64,000 nucleotides of DNA from Blasia pusilla (taxonomy: Eukaryota; Marchantiophyta; Marchantiopsida; Blasiales): contig CM114273.1 of the NCBI GenBank assembly GCA_050084515.1, positions 23,808,001 to 23,872,000 of the forward strand. Reading direction: 5' to 3'. Under the pieces are notes generated by a model. That model made no database searches. It saw nothing but the letters and a program-made list of their open reading frames with translations, and was not told the origin of the DNA. This document shows positions 55,380 to 64,000 of this stretch, piece by piece (position 1 is the first letter of the stretch; each line of letters begins with the position of its first letter). The translations under genes and the position numbers were made by a program.

Positions 55380-56745
55380 AATTGAAGAAAATAGGTCAAA
55401 CACTTTGGATGATGATAGAGTGGAGATGGTGCCTCATACTTCCTAGCAAGCACATATTGTATAGCATGCCTATAAGGACTTGGGAAATTTTTTGGCAAAT
55501 TATAGTCCTAACTTATTCCAATTTTAGAATTGATTGTATGGCATGTGTGTCAATGTTCGATAATTTGTGGCCAAATGCATTATATGGGATTGAGTGTAAG
55601 AAGTTTTTCAATGCTTCCACCCCACAATTACATCCTTTATGAGATCCTTTGCCAATTTTGGAATTAGGTTATGGTAGGAGTCTAGACTTTCCAAGATCTT
55701 TGCCATTGATGAGGCATCATAATAGGTATATTCTGGTAAATTTTGGAGCTAACATTTCCCCAAGTGGATTGAGTTGGTAGTATTACCACACAAGACAAGT
55801 GAATCTTATGCATTTTCGGACCTTGTATTGAGTCATTACGATGCACTAGCAGAGATGTTGATTGACTTGGGCATTGGGTTTGAAGGAAATTTTTCACCTT
55901 GTGTAATCAAGCATTGATAGATTACCATACCATTTTTAGCGATCATCTTAAGATAAATAGGTTCGCGGAGAGAGTAGCACAAATGGTGAAGAGATGGTTA
56001 GGTAAGTATGGCTCGCATCAAGGAAATTTGAGGGAGTGGGACATTGGGACCTATAGTTTCCATGGTTAGCTATGGAATATGGCTTCAATTGGAAAGAATC
56101 CTTGTTGTAATTTTCATCATATTTTTACTCTATGGGAGAGAGCGCGATTTACCTACAAAAATTTGATGTGATATGGAAGAGTTCTTGAACATCGATGGTC
56201 AAAATATCCAAATGCGAGTGTGTTCCTATAAGGCATAGATGTTTTGTACAGTTATGCCCATACATTTGAGAACTTCGCCATTGTTCAACAAAGGAATATA
56301 TTAAGGTATGGGACCATTGATGGAGGATGTTATCATCTAGATATTAGGAGATTTTATATTAGAGATTATATGTACTTATATTAGATAAAAAAATTATGAT
56401 GCTAGATATTCCTACACAATACATAATATTTTGTATGTGCGAGGTGTCACCTATCGGAGTCCTTATATTGGAGGAGCCTAATGATATGGTTTGGAAGGAT
56501 CATATGTGCAATTGAGTGCCATGTCATCTTACCAATATGGATGGAAGAGTAGATTCAAGCTTGGAATTCACACATGACGACCTAAGGTGTGTGTCATGTG
56601 GATCGATACAACCAACAAGTTTGTTTGTGATGATTGTTCTAGAGGATGACATATATATGTTGTGTTTGATCCTTTCAATAGGGGGAAGGGGATCTCTTGA
56701 TGTAGTTCCTATGGGACAATGGGGGTGTCCCAAAAGTATGTACAA
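55380..56745 (+). pseudogene. RetF integrase with decayed PHD, AT-shifted relic
   Basis: Collinear with RetB 22290-23610: GAGCTCCTCATACTTCCTAGC-like linker, the integrase core equivalents (SLDF near 55680, LIDLGIGF near 55860, a decayed glutamate motif near 55950), the CHLTNMDGRVDSSLE segment near 56520-56570, then LRCVSCGS and CPKS from the PHD finger. Many C-to-T and G-to-A changes on both strands account for most differences from RetB. Confidence 0.75.
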
Positions 56746-56819
56746 TAGAGGAGTATATGAGATCAGATATGATGAGTGCTACTTGGATTTAGGAGACCTA
56801 ATATTGAGTTATAGAGTTG

Positions 56820-57405
56820 TTGTGTGCTCTTGGTACAAATGTATGATCATATTTTCATGTGTGTATGAATCTACCCGTGTATTAGTGAGATTGATGGTGT
56901 TTGTCATGTGGATGTGAATAACAAAGTGTATGCTCATGATAATTATCATATCATAGTTAGTCGACATGTACAATTCTATGGTGTTGATGGTATATAGAGT
57001 CATTTGGTTTTTTGAGTATAACTTTGACTTCACTTGTAGGATGAGGTTGGTTACAATTCCATCACGATTGAAATTTTAGACGATATTCTTATTCTAGTTT
57101 GAATCATATAACTCATTGACCAAGTTAATGGTCATCCAGTAATGTGTGTGCGCATATTATTGATTCTGGCTATATTTACGGAAGGCTCTTTTAGCTCTTG
57201 AAGAGATGGCTTTCAAGAGCCATCTTTATCATGTAAAGCCTAGGAAAAATTAATCCTTCTAGGGTTTGCTAGGGTCTTAGGGGTTAGAGTCCAAATTATC
57301 TCATGGTGGAAGATGGACGTGGCTTAAGGACAATATGTAAATTCAAGAGTGGAGTTGGTTATGTGTGCAAGGAAATTGACCTATCCTTGAGCTTGCAAAA
57401 TACTT
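56820..57405 (+). repeat. RetF beta-alpha end
   Basis: Beta-like sequence at 56820-56946 (GTGTGTATGAATCTACCCGTG, then GTGTATGCTCATGATAAT) is directly followed by an alpha copy from about 56951 (TATCATATCATAGTTAGTCG), which includes the hairpin AGATGGCTTTCAAGAGCCATCT near 57204. This is the same beta-then-alpha order as in RetB and RetD. No second beta is evident before RetH resumes. Confidence 0.65.
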
Positions 57406-57409
57406 AATT

Positions 57410-57965
57410 ACTCCTATTAAATGTCACGCTTGAGTAAGGCTTACCAGCAAGTTTAAAGACTTTGTGATCATACCGAAGCCCTTAATATATATTCCATAGA
57501 AGTTTACCTATCCAAAAACATTCTCAGACTCAACTCATATCTATAGGTTATGGAATGCATACAATAGCCTATACCTTTTTTTGTTGAACACCTAATCCAA
57601 CTAAGTATATGGTGTGACCTAAATACTTGATTGATCTTGGAAGCATCTAGACTTGCTTGGATGTAACTTCAGTCCGTGTAATTGCAATTGATGAAATACC
57701 TCATTTAAGTTTTGCTCATGCTCCTCAATCACACATACTCTAAAGCAACCAAAATCCATATCCCTAAACTTATGAAACTTTGCATGGATGTTCCTCAACC
57801 CAAATGGTAAGAATCACCACGAGTATAAAAGAATCTCTCCAAACCACTTAATCCCATATATTTTTCTATTTTCCCTATTCTATACCTTGATAGACGAGTG
57901 ATGATAGCCAAAATGAGGATCTAACGTGTTGAAAATCCTTGCGTGCCCAATCGCATTATAATTCT
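57410..57965 (-). mobile_element. RetH relic, right part (RT region)
   Basis: Matches RetA about 1020-1610 on the minus strand: ATTCCATAGAAGTTTACC, GGTTATGGAATGCATACAATAGCC, CTTGCTTGGATGTAACTTCAG, CCCAAATGGTAAGAATCACCAC and TGCGTGCCCAATCGCAT. It is decayed like RetG. Confidence 0.75.
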
Positions 57966-57967
57966 CC

Positions 57968-58117
57968 TCAAGAGTTTTGTGGTCGTGGTAAATATTTGTG
58001 AGTGTATATATTCTTGTGAGTGTAAAAATCTACCCAAGTGTTGGTAAGATTGAATGTATTTGTTGTGGGGATGTGTACACCAATGTATATTGTGTAGCAA
58101 TGTGTATACACACGATA
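57968..58117 (+). repeat. Isolated beta-like block
   Basis: Resembles RetB beta: AAAATCTACCCAAGTGTTGG, GTGTACACCAATGTATATTGTGTAGC, ending CACACGATAG. About 110 bp of unassigned sequence separate it from the alpha copy at 58229. Confidence 0.6.
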
Positions 58118-58228
58118 GGGCACAAGGATGCATGATGGCACACCACACGTTGCGATAGTGCTAGACTTTCCTGTTGAGGTTGAGGGGCAGATAGAGGTCC
58201 AAACAATGCATTTCTTGGCAATTGGATT

Positions 58229-58694
58229 ATGTCACATCTTAGTTAGTCAATACATAGAGTTCTACCGCGTTGACAACATAGAGGGTTAGCGTGCGGTTTG
58301 GGTGTACTTTGTCATGAGATGTCGGATGAGATTGAGGAACGGTTTGTTGCATCGGGAATGTCGTTTCTAGCAATTTCCCTTATTTACTATTTGTGGCATG
58401 GTGACCTATTGATTGAGTCAACGATCACTCAGTAACATGTGCTCACACGTTATCATTTGGAGACTATTTTTGGGGGAAGAGCCTTTTGGCTTCTCCCAAG
58501 GCTATGAGAGAGGGAGAGATGACTTTCCCAAGCCATCTTTCTCATGTTGGGCCTTAGGAGTACCTCTCTTGCTTGTGTATGTAGGAACTAGGGTGCTAGC
58601 GTTTGGATTCCCTCATAACGGAGGGTGGATGTGGCTCGATATGCCGATGTAGATTCAAGAGTGGAGTTTTAGGTCTATTGAACCATTTTTAATC
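58229..58694 (+). repeat. Alpha block of RetB subfamily
   Basis: Starts TGTCACATCTTAGTTAG and ends GATTTTACATG. It contains the conserved hairpin region (GATGACTTTCCCAAGCCATC) and the GGTGGATGTGGCTCGATATGCCGATGTAG segment seen at the end of RetB alpha. Confidence 0.8.
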
Positions 58695-58997
58695 TGATTT
58701 TACATGAGAAATATGGCTTGGGAAAGCCATGTCTCCCTCTATTATAGCCTAAGGAAGACCCCCCAATGTAGCCTCCACACGGTAACTTGCGAGTACAAGT
58801 GACGATTGATTTGGTTAAGTGTCCCCTGGCCACAAATAGCAAAGAAGGGGAATTTCCATAAATGACATTCCCGACACAACGGACAAGTCCTCAACCTCAT
58901 CCGACATCTCAAGACGAAGTTACACCCAAACCGCCCGTTGACGCTCTATGTTGTCGACGCGGTAAAACTCTACCTATTGGCTAACTAAGATGTGGCA
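58695..58997 (-). repeat. Inverted partial alpha block
   Basis: On the minus strand it begins TGCCACATCTTAGTTAGCC at 58997 and runs through CGGATGAGGTTGAGGAC to the hairpin GGCTTTCCCAAGCC near 58715. It is an inverted relative of the first two thirds of 58229-58694 and abuts it, so the pair can fold back. Confidence 0.75.
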
Positions 58998-60361
58998 GGT
59001 AGGAGACGTAGGGGAGTATAAAAAAGGAACTTGTAAACTACAACTACTTTCACACTTGTTGAGAGAGATATTGTACAAGCTATGGTTGATCTTAGGAATT
59101 TCTTCAAGAATCAACAACTCAATTCTTTCTTGAATATGTATAAAAGCAGACATCCAAAAACTTCCTAAATTTATCCCCTCTAAAGGATTTCATTGGAAGT
59201 AACCGTATGTGCAATTGAGAAGCAAATTAATCCCCCCAAAACACTCTTGAATTTCTCCTTGCCAAACGCCAAACTTACTGGGCCTTGGAGCACATAAGGC
59301 CTTGGAGCACATAAGCAAGTCAAACTCTCCCAAAAGAGAGTGAATGTCTCTCCACAAGATGCCAAACTCATACCATTCTTGTTGTAGAGAAGAAAATAGT
59401 CCTTCTCTATCGGAAAATTTGTATGGTAGGTCCAAATTTCTATATTAAAAGGGATTTCTTTTTTCTCCATGGCATACTAAGCTCAATTTTCTCTGAATCT
59501 CTCTTATTCCCCCCTCAAATGATGAGATCTAACTGCACCTGGGGGCAACCAGAACGAGCTCCGAATGGCAAATCCATTGATACAAGGAATCATGTTCGGA
59601 GAATCAGGTACCTCTTTGGGTATGCTCCTTTTTTCAACCGCTTTTAAGTCCCAAAGAAGAGTTATCCTATTCATGAGGATAAGAAAATCATATTAATCTT
59701 ATTTAAAACTATATTATTATTTGAAACTCACATGTATGGACTTACAGCGGTTCATGCATGGCCGGCCTTCTCCCGGGAGAAGTGAAGGGAGGAGCCCCGC
59801 CGCACAAACGACATACAAAACTTGGAAATTTGTGACTAGGAGGTGAAAAAGCTAAGCTAAAGTATGTCCTTACGAAGAGAATAGTATCCCGGTAAAACTT
59901 CGAAATCCGTCACAGAAATCGAAGCCGGCCGGTACCTTATCCCGTCGAGAGCAGAAATCCCGCCGTCAAAAGCCGACGGGACTCAGTAGTAGCCAGCCGT
60001 GAGGCTCTCGGCTTGATTGAAAGACTGCGCCGTCCTCGGGCGGGCGGAGGACGTAGAGGGAGGGCCGCAATGATATATCCAGGTGTAGGTGGGTGGTAAA
60101 TGCCCACCTGGCGCCAGGTAAAGCAGCGGGTTCTCGCTTTATGCGAAAACCGGCAGAGGAATTTACGTGGGCCCACCCAAAGGAACGGCAGCACTTCACA
60201 ATGGACGTCGATTTCCTCTCGCGAGATCTTTCTTAGGCTCGAGAGTCTGGCAGGATGTACCCAGTGTCTCTAACATACGCGATGCCTTGCCTTCCCCGGA
60301 CGCCTGCGCAGAGGTTGGAAGGAGGGTGAAAGAAATCCCAACCCGGAGCGCCACGATCAGC
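58998..60361. other. Upstream region of the Dabb gene
   Basis: No gene supported. TATAAAA at about 59016-59022 and another near 59139 could be promoter elements of an old element. The open frames at 59180-59470 and 59190-59435 (-) overlap and show no domain. 59276-59313 has a small tandem repeat (GGCCTTGGAGCACATAA twice). GC content rises after about 59760. The last 160 bp probably form the 5' UTR and contain two short upstream reading frames (ATG at 60201 and 60281). Confidence 0.45.
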
Positions 60362-60569
60362 ATGGCTTCAGCGGGGGAAGCAGACGCGGAGGCAGCTCAT
60401 CCTGAAATGTATGACCCGTTTTCCAACTTCGTTTTTTCCAATCAAATCAATCAATCATACGCGTACTGTCGATATGAGCGTAAAAGGAAGTTCTACTCTG
60501 TCATCCACGTCTGCCCATTCAGCTTCTTGTGACTAATTGTCCCCGGTTTTGTCGATCGGGCACGCTCTG

Positions 60570-60608
<39 letters not shown>

Positions 60609-63473
60609 TGTACTGTGCTGGACGGGAATGGGTGCAGAAAGAGGAAGCGAAGAGGTTACCATATGAGAGGAGGGAGACTTTCTCATGTGGTGTGAGTGCT
60701 GAGCATACAGTGTGTAGGTGCGGAGGAGACAGCTGAGTGCAGAGAGATAGAGAGAGAGAGCGAGAGCTGATGGCCTAAAAGTTACACGTGCGAGTTGGAA
60801 TTGACACGCGAGCGGGCACTTGATAATAACACCTATTTTTTTCGGTTTTCTGTTGGAGAATCAGAAGGATTTTGGGAAGGGATGCCTTTGTAGTTTTCGT
60901 CATTGTCGTGGCGCCCTGAACCCGGATGAGTCAAGTCGGTCATTCATCATTCATTTAGTGAGTGGACACATCAAAGATGATCAGTTGGCAGTGCAGCTTC
61001 AATCTTATCCTTAGCTTGGGGTAGTTGGATCGTGGATGGAATCTGGAGATAGTGGAGAGATGTGACGAGGATGACTCACGCATGGACCTTTCGAGCAGTA
61101 CCTTTGCTTGGGATACCGTGCATGGATCGGGGATGATATACACTAACCTGTGCATTACGTGCGAATAAAAGCTGGTCATCCAGATCAATTTTTGGGCTGG
61201 AGCCGGATGGTGGAAATCCCATTTCCTGTGGTGAGGTCTTCTCATGCCACGAAGAAATTGAACGTAGTTGTCACCGACCGTGTATATCGAAAGTCTCGAA
61301 GGACACAAACTGGTACGACATTCACTGGTTAGGATGTCGTCATGGTTTGCCTCATTAGCCACCCGTGCCGAGCTGCATCACTCGATTCGCTCTCTCGTGG
61401 AGATAGCTCTTACTCATTCTTATTCATTCTCGAGAAAGGTGCCCTCCGGCGGAGACACGTACATGGAAAGGCTGCCCCTTTCTCCAAATTACTCCTCAGT
61501 GCATCCTATAAGGCTCTTAGTTAACCAATATGGGAGCGGGGCAGGTGCTGAGATTGGAAACTTAGGGGGAAGGGAGGGAGCGGGCTGGGGCGGAGTTGTT
61601 GTGAGTGAACGGAACCTGTTGCAGACATTCTGGGGAGAGTCAAGCTCTCTTTCGTCAATCGCTATTGAATGTCTTGAACTAACAGGTGTTGTAGCGGACT
61701 GCCTCTTTCAGATCAATAGTAGAGCACACGGTGTTCTTCAAATTCAACGATGGATACACTGAGGAGCAAGAAAACGACATGTACAAGGGTCTCTGGTCAT
61801 TCAAAGAAGTATACAGCAGCATTATGGCTATGTCCTTAGGTAAAACGTGTAATCCTTTCTGGCCGATCTTGATTGACCGTTTGGGAACGACTTAGGTGAC
61901 TCAAAGCCTTGACTAACTAGAGAGGAGGCAGCGGACTGAACAGAATATAGTCGACTTGGATGTCCCCATCTTTAGCTGGCTTATCTGATTACATAGCAAA
62001 TCGAGCTAACCGTAAGACGTCGAGGTTTTGACATGTTCTGGCTCAGTGCATCCATCTACTTTGTACCATTGCTCTACAACCTTCGAAATTGGGCAACTGT
62101 GGGGTTTCAAGTAAGGAACCTCAGGGGCAAAGGTTGGTAAAGTAAATGGGAGGGCTTTTTTGCTTCTTCCTAGAAGAGGAAGTTGCTGTTCTAGTGAGAC
62201 TCATGTGCATGTGTTGTTGACACACATGAATTCTTGTGTGGTCATACACCATGTCCTAATAAGTCTTGCGATGCTGTGCAAGACATGTACATTTGCAAGA
62301 AAATGTTTGAAGGACAGTTGCATCTTAGCAATTTATGGTATAGGTGATGTGCTTGGCAGTTTATTGTTTTCCAACAGAATATGACACCAAGCTTCCACTG
62401 CCCGATTTGTCCACTGCTTGCAGCAAATGGGCTAGCATACTAGTCCCTAAACCATCTTGCTAGAACTGGGGAGAGAAAACTTCATGCTCGCCTTTCTCAA
62501 GCTCTGTTTTTGGACTTTGACAGGTGGTTCCTTTGCTTGCAGGTCGCACACTATCTAGTAATGCGGAGGGGGTTACTCACGTGCTATACATGCGTTTCCC
62601 CACCAAAGGGGCACTTACCGAGTATCTGAGGGACAAGTACCGTGTTGACATTTCACTTAAGTACATCGTGCCATTCTTCCATGTACGTATATTTGGTCTG
62701 TCACTGAGATGCACCTGAGTAGTTGTCCAAAGCTGAATGACGTTATCATATTAAACAAGGTGTGGATGGTGCAATTTTCCTAGCTACTTTCGGATGTATT
62801 TCTTTTGGTTGTTTTGTTCAAGCAAGAGTTGCATGTGTCGTGAATCTGGTTGACCGTTCTGGGTGTGTTGAAACCCTCCGTTTCGTGGGCATTCTTTAGA
62901 TGGTTTCAAACAAAGAAAGAGAGAACTGAGATACATCGGATTCCTTTCCTGTCTATTTGATAAGGTTCGGGATTATCTTTTCGTTTTGATAACAGAGGGA
63001 AGGGTCTTACTACTCCTCGAGCGAGCAAAACCTAGAGCAAGAAATGACAAATTTTGAGGTGGCTATGTTCAGGGAGAGCTCGTATGTGATTTTGAGGTCG
63101 AAATGGAAAGAGAACTATGTGATTTATCGGGTCTGTATCGAGAGGGTGAGGTATATGACATCACCCTTTGCCTGATGGTTCAAATTTTTGAAGCAAAGTT
63201 TGAGATTTGCTGTCGAATTCGTTTCTTTGTATTGAAAGTTTATTTTCATCGATTTTCCACAAGATTCACAGCAGATGCTTGACTTGTCATCTGTGCTGGG
63301 AATTCTTTTGTGGGGCTTGTTGTTACCATTGCAGAAATTCAAGCATGGGTTGGAACATCTGGAGCTCTTCAAGACTAAGGAAGATGCATCTCCTTCTGAA
63401 GTTGAAGATATGCTGCACGCCTTGTCAGAGTTGCCTGAAAAGTTGGAGACGAGTGTTGTACAGCTGACAGCAG
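60362..63473 (+). CDS. Stress-response A/B-barrel (Dabb) domain protein, two domains, 3' end outside window
   Basis: Five exons with GT-AG introns join in frame: 60362-60408, 61712-61839, 62543-62682, 63073-63150, 63335-63473, about 177 residues so far. The first domain runs SIVEHTVFFKFNDGYTEEQ, SLG, then GVTHVLYMRFPTKGALTEYL and IVPFFHGELVCDFEVE. The second begins GLEHLELFKTKEDASPSEVE and is cut at QLTAG. Plant proteins of this type (UP3/HS1 relatives) are small stress-induced dimeric alpha-beta barrels of uncertain function. The start is the first in-frame ATG after a stop and has a strong context (AGCATGG). The intron after SLG in domain 1 and the donor after TAG in domain 2 are at the same position and phase, a trace of internal duplication. 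The next exon is beyond 64000. First intron 1303 bp. Confidence 0.8.
60575..60606 (+). repeat. AG microsatellite in Dabb intron 1
   Basis: (AG)16 within the first intron, followed 15-100 bp later by the dispersed repeat shared with 33421-33520. Confidence 0.95.
60617..60712 (+). repeat. Dispersed repeat shared with GnTII 3' flank
   Basis: GAATGGGTGCAGAAAGAGGAAG, then CATATGAGAGGAG, CTCTCATG-like and GTGTGAGTGCTGA segments match 33433-33515 in the same order. Weaker copies lie at 33680-33745. It lies in the Dabb intron. Confidence 0.7.
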
Positions 63474-64000
63474 GTGACAACCATCTTTAATCACTTCAGA
63501 TGTCTCATCCAAAAATTCTGTTGATCCTATAACAGTGATTTATACTTCCGAAACTATACAATGTATTGTTTGAAGAGTTTTTGCAACTATGGATGATGGC
63601 CTTGCCAGAGTTTTCTGGTCCTTCCAGATCCAGGCTCATGGTTTGGGATCTGTTTATCTTTTTGTTCGCAAGGTTTGCTGATTGTTGGGTAGTGAATTGC
63701 CCAAAACTGTCACATGTGTACTCAAGATAGGTTGTAAGCCCTAAATTTTTATTTTTTTGGTTTGGGTGGTTTTTGTTTGTAATGTATGGTAGTAACATCC
63801 AAAACTTATGTAAGCGCTTAAGCCTGGAAATGTATTGCATGGCTTTCCGGTGGGAACACACTCGTGGATTCCAGTAGTACGGAAGTCCTGAATTAGTCAA
63901 AGATGTGGAAGTAATTGTTCAACTTAAGATTCTTTTGCCAAAACCATCATAACATAAATTTAGAAGGAAACTAGTTTGGATAGAACCAACCAAGACTCTG
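63474..64000. other. Dabb intron 5 (partial)
   Basis: Starts at a GT donor after the exon ending in TAG. No acceptor followed by the expected THVL-type coding sequence is seen before the window ends, so this stretch is read as intron. Confidence 0.55.

Noticed and set aside
59180-59470. Coding region on the minus strand upstream of the Dabb gene
   Set aside because: Two overlapping frames of similar length, no recognisable domain, and a small tandem repeat in the middle; left as unassigned.
60167-60361. N-terminal extension of the Dabb protein upstream of Met at 60362
   Set aside because: The frame begins at a GTG and has no ATG between the upstream stop at 60119 and 60362, so no plant start codon supports it. 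A transit peptide from an unseen upstream exon cannot be excluded.
1-64000. tRNA or rRNA genes
   Set aside because: No cloverleaf with A and B boxes and no rRNA-like core sequence was noticed on either strand by eye; a dedicated scan was not possible.

Overview
This is nuclear DNA of a land plant or a streptophyte relative. The evidence is a plant-style single-exon N-glycan GlcNAc-transferase II, a spliced two-domain stress-response A/B-barrel (Dabb) gene with canonical GT-AG introns, Mutator-like (MULE) transposons and many layers of Ty3/gypsy retrotransposons. The lineage cannot be fixed from the sequence alone; a seedless plant or charophyte would fit. Two intact host genes are visible: GnTII (31221-32651, +) and the Dabb gene (60362-63473, +, running off the right edge). 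Almost everything else is mobile DNA, most of it broken.

Layout. 1-7991: Ty3/gypsy element RetA (-), cut by the left edge inside integrase. 7994-24446: RetB (+), whose gag is interrupted by a 7.27-kb MULE-like transposon (10176-17446) with a perfect 9-bp target duplication. 24447-27900: remains of a second MULE (-). 28758-29525: 3' part of a non-LTR retrotransposon (-). 31221-32651: GnTII. 33000-37250: simple repeats and foldback MITE-like elements. 37250-54240: a nest in which an old gypsy relic (RetH) is split by RetE (+, 40695-54086), which is split by RetD (-, 42026-51057), which carries a short solo copy (48470-48849). Each of these three insertions has a 4-bp target duplication and equal-length agreement with an uninterrupted relative. 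54240-59000: more gypsy relics (RetF, the rest of RetH, an inverted pair of terminal blocks). 60362-63473: Dabb gene.

The unusual system is the retrotransposon family. Reading through the stops and frameshifts, the order is gag (two zinc knuckles), retropepsin, a C5-cytosine DNA methyltransferase domain, reverse transcriptase, RNase H, DDE integrase, then a PHD finger at the integrase C-terminus. The methyltransferase is present in all three elements that keep this region (RetA, RetB, RetD). The element therefore seems to have carried both a writer of DNA methylation and a likely histone-tail reader.

The ends of these elements are also odd. Instead of two identical LTRs, the 5' end carries an approximately 510-bp block (alpha) directly followed by the leader. 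The 3' end reads beta-alpha-beta, with an approximately 130-bp beta block on both sides of the second alpha. This is the arrangement called split direct repeats in some tyrosine-recombinase retroelements, yet here the integrase is of the DDE type. RetE (alpha...beta) and the solo copy (alpha-beta) look like the two expected recombination products.
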